A stretch of DNA of 64,000 bases from Parasphingorhabdus litoris DSM 22379 (GCF_020906275.1 NZ_CP086727.1:434001-498000); one strand, 5' to 3'; positions 42,860 to 51,939 are shown, numbered from the stretch's first letter. A program made the numbers and translations. Notes: generated by a model from the letters alone, not told the origin.

Positions 42860-43639
42860 CTAGTCCACCTCTATATGCATCGAATAGGCGAAACGTTCGC
42901 CGGGATGATAGCTCGCCGAAATTTCGAACATCCGGTCGCTTTCGTCAAAATAGCAGCGCAAGATGCGCAGCACCGGATCGCCTTTTTCCAGGCCAAGCTC
43001 AGAGAGAATGTCTTTGGTGCCCTTAATCGCTTGGATATCCTGCGTTACCCGGGCGACACTGACTTCCCCCAGCGTTTCAATCTGCCCGAACAGGGTCGTG
43101 GCGTTGACGTCGATCTGCGCGACAGCGTCGGCCAGTTCGGGGTGGACCCAGGCCTCGGTCACCGCAATCGGCCGTTTTCTGCCGGGCTTCATCCGTTTGC
43201 CGCGAAAGGCGAACCAGTCGCCATCAGCCTTGGCGCCAATCTGTTCCACAACATCTTTGGGAATGGCACCTGCTTTTTTCTTTTCAAAGGCAATGGTGGT
43301 GTCGCGGGCATATTGCAAAATCTCGCCGACGTTGCTCAGCGGTTGGTGCAGCGCACCGGCGCGGGCCGTCGCCGGCTGTACTACCGTTCCGGAGCCGCGC
43401 TTGCGTGTAATCAGGCCTTCGGCGGTCAGTTTGCGCAAGGCCTCCCGCACGGTGAAGCGGCTGACATCATATTTTTTGCACAAAACGGATTCGGTGGGAA
43501 AATCACCGGGATCGGGATAGTCACCGCGCAGCACCGCTTCGCGCAATTCATCGGCCAATTCGAGATAGCGCGGCTTCTTCTTCGACGCGTTTTTGGATTT
43601 AGCGGGCGCTTTGGCAGCCAATTTTTCTCTCCCGGACAT
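42860..43639 (-). CDS. GntR-family regulator, HutC/UTRA type
   Basis: A 259-residue regulator with a basic N-terminal extension rich in Lys and Ala, a GntR winged helix (residues about 25-90, with CKKYDVSRFTVREALRKL and ITRKRGSGTVV) and a UTRA effector domain to the end (TEAWVHPELADAV, ILRCYFDESDRMFEISASYHPGERF). Among the regulators in the window it is the best candidate for the TTGTCCGGACAA palindrome, because GntR proteins bind sites with GT-N-AC symmetry and it lies inside the regulon. Its own promoter, within 26 bases of the next gene, has no clear copy, so autoregulation is not evident. Confidence 0.9.
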   Translation of the reverse strand: MSGREKLAAKAPAKSKNASKKKPRYLELADELREAVLRGDYPDPGDFPTESVLCKKYDVSRFTVREALRKLTAEGLITRKRGSGTVVQPATARAGALHQPLSNVGEILQYARDTTIAFEKKKAGAIPKDVVEQIGAKADGDWFAFRGKRMKPGRKRPIAVTEAWVHPELADAVAQIDVNATTLFGQIETLGEVSVARVTQDIQAIKGTKDILSELGLEKGDPVLRILRCYFDESDRMFEISASYHPGERFAYSMHIEVD

Positions 43640-43665
43640 GGGGCTGTCTTAGGACGGGTGCGGCT

Positions 43666-44916
43666 ATGACGCAAGAGAGCCTAACCGAGAAATTGGCGAC
43701 TCATTTAATGCGCCCGGTTGATGAGGCGACACGACAACGGGCGCGTCTGCATTTGCTGGATTGGTTGGGGTGCGTGGCGGGCGCGCGACAGAGTGAGGCG
43801 GCAACGCTAGCATTTCACAAATTTCAGGAAGACCCAATTCGAAAATCCATATGGCTCGGCAATGTAATGGAGATGGATGACGTTCATCGTCTTGCTACTC
43901 TCCATCCTGGACCCGTCATTTGGCCATGTCTGCTTGGCAGCGGCCCTGAGCCTATGAGTGATTTTTTGGACAATGCAGTTCGAGGCTATGAGGCTTGTAT
44001 CGCGGTCGGGTCGACTTTTGATTCAAAACACTATCGATACTATCATAACACTACTACTGCCGGTTACTTTGGAGTTGTTGCAGCTACATTTTCCTACGTC
44101 GAACGAACCAACAATAAAAGGCAGTTGGTTTCAGCAATGGGGTTGGCTGGATCGGTTGCGGGCGGCTTATGGCAGATGCGCAATGAAATCGGTCATACCA
44201 AACAATGGCATATTGCGCACGCGATTGAAACGGGAACCAACGCCGCAATATATTCGTGGGATGAGGTAATAGGCCCCCGCTTCATCCTCGAAGGTCCACA
44301 GGGTCTATATGCCGCCACCTGCGAAAATCCAAAACCTATGACTTTCCCCGATCAATGGCGCATCCATGAAGTCAGCTTCAAGCCATGGGGTGCTTGCCGC
44401 CATGCCCATCCGGCTATTGATGCGGCATTGGAACTCAAGGCCAAGCTGGGGGCGCTTGACGGTGATATTCATGTCGAAACCTATGCCGATGCCATCAGCT
44501 TTTGCGACCGCCCCGATCCGCAAACCGTTATCGAGGCGAAATTCTCGCTTCAGCATGCTGTAGCGGTAGCGGCCGAACGCGGCGTGCCGCAACTGGCGGA
44601 TTTTGAACCCGATGCCATCGCAGCTCTGGCTGATGCTCGGGCCCGTGTCACTGTTTCCGAAGCCGGTGAAATAACCACTCGCTATCCCGAACATTATGGT
44701 GCGCGGATTACATGTGGCGAAGAAGCCATTGAACTTGTCGACACGCTTGGCGATCCGGAACGACCTTTGTCCAAAGAGGGCATAATCGACAAGGCGCGGG
44801 CACTGATTGCCTGGGGCGGGCTGGCCAGCAAGGAATCGGATCGGGCGATTGATTTGGCGTTGAACGGCGATGATCCAGCAGCCATCCATGAGATGTTGTC
44901 AGAGTGGCTATCATGA
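43666..44916 (+). CDS. MmgE/PrpD-family protein 1
   Basis: A 416-residue member of the MmgE/PrpD family (2-methylcitrate dehydratase, iminodisuccinate epimerase and relatives). Characteristic parts are ARLHLLDWLGCVAGA, VMEMDDVHRLATLHPG, YEACIAVGSTFDSKHYRYYHNT and VSFKPWGACRHAHPAID. Its first half (about 43800-44280) is visibly richer in A/T than the rest. It starts 26 bases from the divergent GntR gene and is the first of a ten-gene operon. A partner PrpD gene follows with an ATGA overlap. It would dehydrate, hydrate or isomerise a branched carboxylate. Confidence 0.88.
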   Translation: MTQESLTEKLATHLMRPVDEATRQRARLHLLDWLGCVAGARQSEAATLAFHKFQEDPIRKSIWLGNVMEMDDVHRLATLHPGPVIWPCLLGSGPEPMSDFLDNAVRGYEACIAVGSTFDSKHYRYYHNTTTAGYFGVVAATFSYVERTNNKRQLVSAMGLAGSVAGGLWQMRNEIGHTKQWHIAHAIETGTNAAIYSWDEVIGPRFILEGPQGLYAATCENPKPMTFPDQWRIHEVSFKPWGACRHAHPAIDAALELKAKLGALDGDIHVETYADAISFCDRPDPQTVIEAKFSLQHAVAVAAERGVPQLADFEPDAIAALADARARVTVSEAGEITTRYPEHYGARITCGEEAIELVDTLGDPERPLSKEGIIDKARALIAWGGLASKESDRAIDLALNGDDPAAIHEMLSEWLS

Positions 44917-46220
44917 CAGCAACCCAGGAAATTCTCGATTTCGCGGCGGCCAAACATGTCCTGCCCGACAGCACCAGGGCGGCGGCCCTTCGGTTACTCG
45001 GCGACACATTGGCCGGCGGCGCAGCCGGCGCGGTGTCCGAGGAAGCGCAAGCCATGCTAGCTGCTGTTCGCACCTGGGGCGCTGCGGATGAAGTCCGGTT
45101 GCTGGGCTTGGTGGATCGACTTCCCGCGCCATCGGCTGCCTGGTTTAATGGCTTTGCCATACATTGCCTGGAATGGGACGCGGTGCATGAACCTGCGGTT
45201 GTCCATGTCATGTCCACCGTGACGGCGGCTTTGCTGGCCAGTGCCGAACGGATGGGCGGCTGCGATGCGGACGCGTTTCTCACCGCTTTGGCCACCGGGG
45301 TGGATATTGCTAGCGGCATGGGATTGGCAGCAACCGGCGGAATGCAGTTTTTCCGCCCCGCAACGGCAGGCATAATTGGTGCGGCTCTGGCCGTCGCAAG
45401 ACTCGAAGACCTTCCCGCAGATAAATTTGCCGATATTCTCGGGCTGGCTTACTCACAAGCGGCCGGCACCATGCAGGCTCATGTCGAGGCGTCCATCGCC
45501 TTGCCGCTGCAGATCGCCAATGCCTCTCGCGCAGCAATTACCGCTATTGATCTGGCAAAGGTCGGCATGAATGGACCGCATGATGCGCTTGACGGCCCAT
45601 TTGGGTATTTCAAGCTTTTCGAACCGGGCGATTTGACACGCTATACCGATACCATTGGCAATCGCTGGCGGATTGAGGAAGTGAGCACAAAACCCTTCCC
45701 CTCCGGTCGCGCCAGCCATGGAATATTGGGCGCGATTGATGATATGATCCGTGATGGATCACTGGATCCGGCAATGGTCCAGTCGGTTGATGTGGCAGCG
45801 CCGCCGTTGATCCATCGGCTCGTTGGACGCCCTTATAAAACCGATATGACACCCGGCTATGCGCGGCTCTGCCTGCCCTTTCTCGTGCCGTTATTGCTAC
45901 GGGACGGCATCATTGATCCACGCTGTTTCCATTCGACAGAATTTGCCAATCCCGATCTGGTGAAGCTTGGCAGCCAGGTGACTGTCCGTATTGACGACAA
46001 CCCCGATCAAAATGCTCTGGCGCCGCAAAAGCTGAGCATCACGCTGTCGGACGGCAGCAGGATTGAGCGTGTGATCACCGATAATCTCGGCAGTCCTACC
46101 GCGCCGATGTCGGATGCCCAATCCCAGTCCAAACGTGATCTCGCTCATTCGCTTGCGCGCGATGATTGCGACCCCAGAATATTTGATGATCCCTTAGCTT
46201 ATGCCACGGAGCCCCAATGA
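44913..46220 (+). CDS. MmgE/PrpD-family protein 2
   Basis: A 435-residue MmgE/PrpD protein. The ATG at 44913 overlaps the preceding stop (ATGA) and is preferred to a GTG at 44904. It has LRLLGDTLAGGAAGA, NGFAIHCLEWDAVHEPAVVH (typical of the family active-site loop), VEEVSTKPFPSGRASHG-like EEVSTKPFPSGRASHG and HRLVGRPY. It is divergent in sequence from its neighbour; many catabolic clusters keep two such genes together as a presumed heterodimer or two-step pair. Substrate unknown. Confidence 0.88.
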   Translation: MTATQEILDFAAAKHVLPDSTRAAALRLLGDTLAGGAAGAVSEEAQAMLAAVRTWGAADEVRLLGLVDRLPAPSAAWFNGFAIHCLEWDAVHEPAVVHVMSTVTAALLASAERMGGCDADAFLTALATGVDIASGMGLAATGGMQFFRPATAGIIGAALAVARLEDLPADKFADILGLAYSQAAGTMQAHVEASIALPLQIANASRAAITAIDLAKVGMNGPHDALDGPFGYFKLFEPGDLTRYTDTIGNRWRIEEVSTKPFPSGRASHGILGAIDDMIRDGSLDPAMVQSVDVAAPPLIHRLVGRPYKTDMTPGYARLCLPFLVPLLLRDGIIDPRCFHSTEFANPDLVKLGSQVTVRIDDNPDQNALAPQKLSITLSDGSRIERVITDNLGSPTAPMSDAQSQSKRDLAHSLARDDCDPRIFDDPLAYATEPQ

Positions 46221-47578
46221 CTTTTCCGACCTATTTCGAAGCTTTTGATGCCCAGCAGATGCTCGCCGATTATCCTGTCGGTGATGCGTTCACCGCGCGC
46301 TATATTGGCATGTCCCGGGACGAGCTTTTTGCCATTCAGAACAGGCAGTTTTTGAAGCTGATGCAACGCGGATGGGAAATTCCCTTTTACCGTCGATTGT
46401 GGAGCAATCAGGGCATAGAGGCGGGCGATATCAAGGGGCTGGAGGATATTACCAAGCTTCCGGTTTATGACAAAAGCGATCTGATGGCCTCGGTCAACGA
46501 CTATCCGCCTTATGGGGATTTTGACGGGCGCGGAGATGCACCGGTGGTGTTCCACACCACGTCGGGCACAACGGGTCGCCCTCAACCACTGATGTTCGGG
46601 CCCAAAGGGCGGGAGATCACCAATTTGCTGGTGGGTCGGATGTATCGCTGGATGGGTCTGGGGCGCGATGATGTGGTGCAGTCTGTCTATGGTCACGGCA
46701 TGATCAATGGCGGGCACTATATTCGCGAGGCGGTGACGCATTTTACCAACGCGCTGTTCCTGAGTGCGGGCACGGGAATCGAGACCCGGTCAATCAATCA
46801 GGTCAATCTGATGGCTGATTTCAATGTCAGCTGCATGGTTGGTTTTGTCGACTATATCCGCAAGCTGGCCGATGTCGCTGCCGCAGAGGAACTGTTTGAC
46901 CGGATCAATCTGAAGATGATTATCGGCCATCTGGGAACGGAAGATCGCGCGTCAACCGAAGCGGCGTGGCAAGGGGCAAAGGCCTTTGACTGGTATGGTG
47001 TTGGCGATACAGGCAGCATTGCTGGCGAAGGCCCTGAACGCGACGGCATGTATGTGTGGGAAGACGCGCAATATCTCGAATTGCTTGATGTCGATACTGG
47101 CGCGCCAGTGGCAGCCGGAAAAACTGGAGATATGGTCGTAACCTGTCTGTTCAAGGACGATATTGCGCCCTGTATCCGGTTCAACACCCATGATATTACC
47201 GAGGAGCGCACCGACAGTAATGCCACTGGCATGGTATTCAAGCGGATTACCGGGTTCAAGGGCCGTAGTGACAATATGGTCAAGCTGCGGGGTATCAATA
47301 TATTCCCGCATGCCATTGGAGCCATTATCGAAGGGCGTAGCGACCTGACCGGGGAATATGTCTGCCGCGTCACGCGGGACGATGCCGGACGAGACGAGAT
47401 GCACGTAACGCTGGAAAGCAAAGGCAGCAGCAGCCAGGCTGAGTTGGTGGACCTGCTTCGTAAAGGCATTGGTATTGAAGTCGGCGTGGCATTGGTTGAT
47501 GCCGGAGGGACTGCAAAAGATACGCAAATTGACACGCGTCAAAAGCCTATTCGCCTGATTGATGAGCGGGGTTTATGA
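46217..47578 (+). CDS. Phenylacetate-CoA ligase-like (PaaK family) adenylate-forming enzyme
   Basis: A 453-residue acyl-CoA ligase. The P-loop TTSGTTGRPQPL is at about residues 114-125, followed by GLGRDDVVQSVYGHGMINGGHYIREA, WYGVGDTGSIAGEGP and a C-terminal hinge with ITGFKGRSDNMVKLRGINIFPHAIGAII, the classic PaaK pattern. It would activate an aromatic or heteroaromatic acid to its CoA thioester with ATP. It overlaps both neighbours by ATGA. It offers an ATP-driven entry to CoA chemistry, different from the transferases elsewhere in the island. Confidence 0.9.
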   Translation: MTFPTYFEAFDAQQMLADYPVGDAFTARYIGMSRDELFAIQNRQFLKLMQRGWEIPFYRRLWSNQGIEAGDIKGLEDITKLPVYDKSDLMASVNDYPPYGDFDGRGDAPVVFHTTSGTTGRPQPLMFGPKGREITNLLVGRMYRWMGLGRDDVVQSVYGHGMINGGHYIREAVTHFTNALFLSAGTGIETRSINQVNLMADFNVSCMVGFVDYIRKLADVAAAEELFDRINLKMIIGHLGTEDRASTEAAWQGAKAFDWYGVGDTGSIAGEGPERDGMYVWEDAQYLELLDVDTGAPVAAGKTGDMVVTCLFKDDIAPCIRFNTHDITEERTDSNATGMVFKRITGFKGRSDNMVKLRGINIFPHAIGAIIEGRSDLTGEYVCRVTRDDAGRDEMHVTLESKGSSSQAELVDLLRKGIGIEVGVALVDAGGTAKDTQIDTRQKPIRLIDERGL

Positions 47579-48768
47579 TCGACTGGGATACCTTGGAAAC
47601 GGCCAACAGGCGGTTAAACGCCTTTACCGATTTTGATCGGACCGCGACGGGTGGTACCGGACCTCTTGCCGGGGTCACCGTCGGCGTGAAGGGCAATATC
47701 GCGGTTAGAGACATGCGCTGGACCGCCGGTTGCGAACTCTATCGTGACCGCGTTGCGAGCGAAGACGCTGCGGTGGTTGCAGCGCTTAGGGCAGCTGGTG
47801 GGACTATGATCGGAATGCTGAACATGGAAGAGGCCGCGCTTGGCGCAAAGACCGACAATCCTTGGTTCGGTAAAACCTTTAATCCGCACAAGGAAGGTTA
47901 TACGCCCGGCGGCTCATCGGGCGGAAGCGGAGCTGCAGTTGCGGCTGGTCTGTGCGATGTCGCGTTGGGCACGGACACAATGGGGTCTGTGCGTATACCC
48001 GCGGCTTACTGCGGCGTGTACGGATTTAAGCCCGCACAATCTGCGATTAGCCAAGATGGTTTGGAGCTGGCGGAACAATCGCTGGACTGCATCGGACCGC
48101 TGGCCCGGAATTTGGACCTGTTGGAAAAGGTGGCACGGGTCATTAGCGATTTTGGTGAGGACGAGGCGGCAACGGGATCGCTGGCAACATTGGTCGAAAC
48201 CGGTGTTGATTGTGAACTGGAAGTTATCGAAAATTTCCGCGATATAATGCGCTGGGCGGGGGAAACTATTGCCGTGGCTCAGCTCAAACATCCGTTGTCG
48301 CGCATTCGGTTTGCCGGGTTTATCAAAACAACCAAAGCCATGGCGGCCCATTTTGCGGAGGAAGATCAAAGCAAGCTTTCCGATGGTTTGAAAAAACTGC
48401 TCGCCTACGGCCCGAAACGCAGCGCCGCCGATTGGGATGAGGATCAGGCGATTCTCGAACAGACCGCTGAAACGATGCAGATGCTGGTTGCAAAACACGG
48501 TTTTTGTATCTTGCCGACCGCCCCTCAAGGTGCCTTTGCGCATAGCGAAGATGCGCCAGCCAATCAGGCGGATTATACCTGTCTTGCCAATATTTCAGAC
48601 CTGCCGGCGATCACCATTCCGTCCGGCTTTAACGATAATGGCATGCCATTGGGGCTCCAGATTCTAGCGTCAAAGGGATGCGAAGCGGATCTATTTGCTC
48701 TGGCGCGGAAGCTGGACGAGAAGTTACGCGGCTATCGTCGTCCCGAAACCTATTTGGAAATCACATAA
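47575..48768 (+). CDS. Amidase-signature family amidohydrolase
   Basis: A 397-residue amidase with the intact Ser-cisSer-Lys triad: Lys39 (VGVKGN), Ser115 in GGSSGGSG and nucleophile Ser138 in GTDTMGSVRIPA. The usual GTDTGGS has Met in place of the first Gly. Shorter than typical GatA-like proteins (about 450-480), as in small acetamidase/allophanate-type forms. It is coupled by ATGA to the ligase. It should hydrolyse an amide bond and release ammonia or an amine, parallel to the isochorismatase-family amidases of the other operons. Confidence 0.92.
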   Translation: MIDWDTLETANRRLNAFTDFDRTATGGTGPLAGVTVGVKGNIAVRDMRWTAGCELYRDRVASEDAAVVAALRAAGGTMIGMLNMEEAALGAKTDNPWFGKTFNPHKEGYTPGGSSGGSGAAVAAGLCDVALGTDTMGSVRIPAAYCGVYGFKPAQSAISQDGLELAEQSLDCIGPLARNLDLLEKVARVISDFGEDEAATGSLATLVETGVDCELEVIENFRDIMRWAGETIAVAQLKHPLSRIRFAGFIKTTKAMAAHFAEEDQSKLSDGLKKLLAYGPKRSAADWDEDQAILEQTAETMQMLVAKHGFCILPTAPQGAFAHSEDAPANQADYTCLANISDLPAITIPSGFNDNGMPLGLQILASKGCEADLFALARKLDEKLRGYRRPETYLEIT

Positions 48769-48781
48769 GAGGAGAGAAACT

Positions 48782-49087
48782 ATGCGCATCATTGTATTGT
48801 TCAATCTGAAAGAAGGCGTTGATATTGCTGAATATGAGGAATGGGCAAAAACGCGCGACATCCCGACAGCCAGCGCGCTGAGCTCGGTGACATCCTTCAC
48901 GGTTCACAAAGCCACCGGCCTGTTCGGTTCGGATGATCCGTCGCCCTATGAATATTTCGAGATTATCGACATTACCGGCATGGATGAATTTGTCGCCGAT
49001 GTGTCTGATCCCGAATTTCAGGCCATGGCCGCACCGTTTCAGGATTATGCCGATGGTCCGCAATTCATATTGACAGAAGACCTCTGA
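48782..49087 (+). CDS. REDY/HapK-like dimeric alpha-beta barrel protein
   Basis: A 101-residue protein. The start at 48782 has a strong Shine-Dalgarno (aagaggag) and opens with MRIIVLFNLKEGVDIAEYEE; the longer open frame above it lies inside the amidase gene. The sequence SVTSFTVHKATGLFGSDDPSPYEYFEIID fits the REDY/HapK group of EthD-like ferredoxin-fold proteins known from prodigiosin-type clusters. Members are small enzymes or binding proteins of unclear chemistry. It shares one base with the SDR start (TGATG). Confidence 0.78.
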   Translation: MRIIVLFNLKEGVDIAEYEEWAKTRDIPTASALSSVTSFTVHKATGLFGSDDPSPYEYFEIIDITGMDEFVADVSDPEFQAMAAPFQDYADGPQFILTEDL

Positions 49088-49890
49088 TGTCCGGCCGCTT
49101 TGCAGGAAAAACTATCGTCGTTACCGGTTCCGGCAAGGAAAAAGGGCTGGGGCAGGGCATATTACAGCGCTTCGCCGATGACGGCGCCAACTGCGTCGTG
49201 TCGGACCTCGCCATTGGCGATCAGGAGGAGGGCGTGGCTGAAGAGTTGCGCGGGCGCGGAGCCAAAGTCGCGACCATATCCTGTGATGTCAGCGATGCGG
49301 CGCAATGTCAGGCCTTGGTCGATCAAAGCGTGGATGCTTTTGGTGCGGTCGATATTTTCGTCAACAATGCCGGTATCGGTTTCATGATGAAGCCGCTGTT
49401 GGAAGTCGATACGGCGAAGGAATGGGATCAGGTCATCGGTGTGAACCTGTCCGGTGCTTTTTACTGCACCCAGGCCGCAGCCAAAGCGATGGTCGCCGCT
49501 GGCAATGGCGGACGCATCATCAATATAGCATCGCAAGCCGCCAAAACCGGTTTCCCGCATCTGCCAGCCTATGTCAGTTCGAAACATGGCATGGTCGGTT
49601 TGACCCGGGCGAGTGCGGTTGAACTCGGCGCACATGGGATTACCGTCAACGCAGTTTGTCCCAACCATGTGACGACCGGCCTGGGTGCCCAGCAGAATGA
49701 ATATTTTTCGAAACTGCTCGGCTTTGACAGCGTAGAGGCCTATCTCGCCAATATGAGCAAGAGCAACCCGATGGGGCGGCCCGGCCTGCCATCTGATACC
49801 GCCGCCGCCTGTGCGTGGCTGGCCAGCGAGGACGCCTTTTATGTTACGGGAGAGGCGCTCAACGTCTCTGGCGGAGAGGAAATGCACTGA
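49087..49890 (+). CDS. Short-chain dehydrogenase/reductase
   Basis: A 267-residue classical SDR with nucleotide motif TGSGKEKGLGQG (13-24), NNAG (93-96) and catalytic Ser149, Tyr162 and Lys166 (AYVSSKHG). CPNHVTTGL follows the active site. The N-terminal motif has extra residues (GSGKEKG) compared with the usual TGxxxGIG. It would oxidise a secondary alcohol or reduce a ketone with NAD(P). TGATG overlaps at both ends tie it to the HapK-like gene before it and the Gfa-like gene after it. Confidence 0.92.
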   Translation: MSGRFAGKTIVVTGSGKEKGLGQGILQRFADDGANCVVSDLAIGDQEEGVAEELRGRGAKVATISCDVSDAAQCQALVDQSVDAFGAVDIFVNNAGIGFMMKPLLEVDTAKEWDQVIGVNLSGAFYCTQAAAKAMVAAGNGGRIINIASQAAKTGFPHLPAYVSSKHGMVGLTRASAVELGAHGITVNAVCPNHVTTGLGAQQNEYFSKLLGFDSVEAYLANMSKSNPMGRPGLPSDTAAACAWLASEDAFYVTGEALNVSGGEEMH

Positions 49891-50309
49891 TGCACTATGC
49901 CGGGGCCTGTCATTGCGGCGCACTCACGCTGGATTTTTACAGCGAAAAATCGCCGGCGGAACTTGGCGCAAGAACTTGCCAATGTTCGTTTTGCCAGGCG
50001 CATGGTGCCTCGTGGACATCTGATCCTCAAGGGCAGGTGGAAATCACCCTGTCGGGTCCATTTTCTCGCTATCGTTTCGGAACGAAGACCGCTGATTTTC
50101 TGGTCTGCGCGAATTGCGGTGTCGTTCCGGCGGTGGTCAGTGAAATTGACGGACAGTTGCGCGGCGTAGTCAGGGTAAACTGCCTAGAAGAAAGCGCGGT
50201 CTTTCTCGCACAGGCCGCGCCCATGGACCTGGACGGCGAAATACTGGATTCACGCCTGGACCGACGGGCGAAGGGCTGGACACCGGCCACGATCAAGGAC
50301 AAAAACTGA
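49890..50309 (+). CDS. Gfa/CENP-V-family zinc protein
   Basis: A 139-residue protein of the glutathione-dependent formaldehyde-activating enzyme family. The zinc cysteines are Cys7 and Cys9 (GACHCG), Cys30, Cys32 and Cys35 (TCQCSFC), and Cys73 and Cys76 (CANCG). The start at 49890 overlaps the SDR stop; a longer frame upstream lies inside the SDR gene. These proteins carry S-hydroxymethylglutathione or other thiol adducts; several are of unknown use. Its presence may mean formaldehyde or a reactive aldehyde is released in this branch. Confidence 0.88.
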   Translation: MHYAGACHCGALTLDFYSEKSPAELGARTCQCSFCQAHGASWTSDPQGQVEITLSGPFSRYRFGTKTADFLVCANCGVVPAVVSEIDGQLRGVVRVNCLEESAVFLAQAAPMDLDGEILDSRLDRRAKGWTPATIKDKN

Positions 50310-50310
50310 T

Positions 50311-51177
50311 ATGCAAGAAGAACGGATGGATTGGCCCAACGGCGCGAAAATGGCGCTGAGCATTGTCGTCAATGTCGAGGAAGGCAGCGAGATGACCGTG
50401 GCCCGGGGCGATCGCGGCATGGAGCCGGTGGATGAACTCGGCATTCATATCAAGTCACCGATCCGCAACTATGGTAATGAGAGCAACTATCTCTACGGCA
50501 TCAAGGCGGGCGCGCCGCGCATCGTGAAGCTGCTTAAAGAATATGAGATCATGGCGAGCTGGACCGTGGCTGCCATGAGCCTTGAAAACCATCCGGAAAT
50601 TGGCGCGGCCATTGCAGATATGGGCCATGAACCGGTGAGCCATGGCTATCGCTGGGTACACCAGTTCAAGATGGATGAGGAAAAAGAGCGCGAGTTTATT
50701 CGCAAGGCTGTCACATCGATTGAAAAGACCACCGGTACGCGCCCCTATGGCTGGTTGTCGCGCTATTTCCATACCGACAATACGCGTCGGCTGTTGATCG
50801 AAGAGGGCTTTGCCTATCACATGGATGACTATTCCGGAGACATTCCATTCTGGGACAGGGAAACGGTGCCCGACAAACCGATTGCGATTGTGCCTTATCA
50901 GCTCGATAGCAACGATATGAAAATGTGGACCGATCCTGCGATGACGCCACAGCAATGGCTGGATTACGCCAAGCATAATTTCGATCAAGTCTATCGCGAG
51001 GGCGAAGAAGGCAATCCAAAAATGATGTCACTCGGCCTGCATCTACGGATCATCGGCCGCCCGGGCCGTATCTGGGCTTTCGAAGAATTTCTGAAGCATG
51101 TGCGGTCGAAAAAGGACGTCTGGGTAGCCACCCGCCATCAGATTGCCCAGCATCTGGCCAAGGTTGATCCTCTATGA
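50311..51177 (+). CDS. PuuE-like polysaccharide-deacetylase-fold hydrolase 3
   Basis: A 288-residue NodB-fold protein of the PuuE/allantoinase type. The N-terminal LSIVVNVEEGSEMTV carries the Glu that replaces the DD metal motif; then come GHEPVSHGYRWVHQFKMDEEKER, GTRPYGWLSRYFHTDNTRRLL and SLGLHLRIIGRPGRIWAFEE. It starts two bases after the Gfa-like gene. An ATG five codons downstream is an alternative start. It probably opens a cyclic amide, imide or ureide ring; with the amidase at 47575 it may form a second ring-opening branch parallel to that at 18368-20861. Confidence 0.87.
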   Translation: MQEERMDWPNGAKMALSIVVNVEEGSEMTVARGDRGMEPVDELGIHIKSPIRNYGNESNYLYGIKAGAPRIVKLLKEYEIMASWTVAAMSLENHPEIGAAIADMGHEPVSHGYRWVHQFKMDEEKEREFIRKAVTSIEKTTGTRPYGWLSRYFHTDNTRRLLIEEGFAYHMDDYSGDIPFWDRETVPDKPIAIVPYQLDSNDMKMWTDPAMTPQQWLDYAKHNFDQVYREGEEGNPKMMSLGLHLRIIGRPGRIWAFEEFLKHVRSKKDVWVATRHQIAQHLAKVDPL

Positions 51178-51938
51178 CCCTGCGGATTGAGAAAGAGGGC
51201 AAGATCGCGCATCTGCTCATTGACCGGCCGGACAAGCGCAATGCTTTCAATCAGGCCATGTGGGAGCTTCTGCCCGAATTGCTGGCCGATGCGATGGCGG
51301 ACGATGCGATCCGTGTTTTGATGCTGCATGCCAGCCGCAATGACAGCGCCTTTTGCGCCGGCGCAGATATTGGCGAATTTGCAACGGGCTCCACCGATCC
51401 CGAATGGCGCGCCCGCAATCAGGCGGCGATTGGCCGAGTCCAGCATGAGCTGGCGCAGGCACCAAAGCCAACCATTGCGATTATTGATGGCGATTGCGTG
51501 GGCGGCGGCTGCGGTATCGCTCTGGCCTGTGACATGCGAGTGGCCGGACCAAAAGCGCGGTTTGGGATTACGCCGTCGAAACTGGGGCTGGTCTATCCGC
51601 TGCATGACACCAAGTTGCTGGTTGACCTGGTGGGTCCTTCGCAAGCCAAGCGGATATTGTTCACTGGTCAATTGCTGTCTGCACAGCAAGCGCTCGATAT
51701 CGGATTGATCACCTTGTTGGAAGACGATCCCTATGCAGAAGCCGAAGCACTGGCGGCCACAATGGTATCGGTATCTTCGCACAGTCAGATGATGAGCAAG
51801 TCGATCATAAAACGCATATTGGACGGACAGGCTGATGACGATGCCGAGACATCCGCGCTGTTCGACTCCGCTTTTGAGAGCGATGATTTCAAGGAAGGCG
51901 TCAGCGCTTTCATGGAAAAGAGAAAACCGGAATTTTGA
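51174..51938 (+). CDS. Enoyl-CoA hydratase/isomerase-like protein without the two catalytic Glu
   Basis: A 254-residue crotonase-fold protein. AFCAGADIGEFA and the oxyanion region DCVGGGCGIALACD are present, but the first catalytic Glu (GGGxE) reads Gly and the second (PExxLG) reads Ser in FGITPSKLGLVYP. A plain hydratase mechanism is therefore doubtful; crotonase-fold hydrolases, decarboxylases and isomerases show such changes. It overlaps the previous gene by ATGA. It likely acts on a CoA thioester made by the PaaK-like ligase. Confidence 0.85.
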   Translation: MTLRIEKEGKIAHLLIDRPDKRNAFNQAMWELLPELLADAMADDAIRVLMLHASRNDSAFCAGADIGEFATGSTDPEWRARNQAAIGRVQHELAQAPKPTIAIIDGDCVGGGCGIALACDMRVAGPKARFGITPSKLGLVYPLHDTKLLVDLVGPSQAKRILFTGQLLSAQQALDIGLITLLEDDPYAEAEALAATMVSVSSHSQMMSKSIIKRILDGQADDDAETSALFDSAFESDDFKEGVSAFMEKRKPEF

Positions 51939-51939
51939 T

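Noticed and set aside
43640..43665. TGTCTTAGGAC as a possible operator before the GntR gene
   Set aside because: Arms are too different from TTGTC/GACAA, so autoregulation by this motif cannot be supported.
42848..43669. 273-codon plus-strand frame opposite the HutC-type GntR gene
   Set aside because: The minus-strand frame has an unmistakable GntR/UTRA sequence; the plus frame has no family features.
48782..49087. HapK-like gene as evidence for pigment (prodigiosin) biosynthesis
   Set aside because: No prodigiosin synthesis genes are present; a single small fold homologue does not support it.
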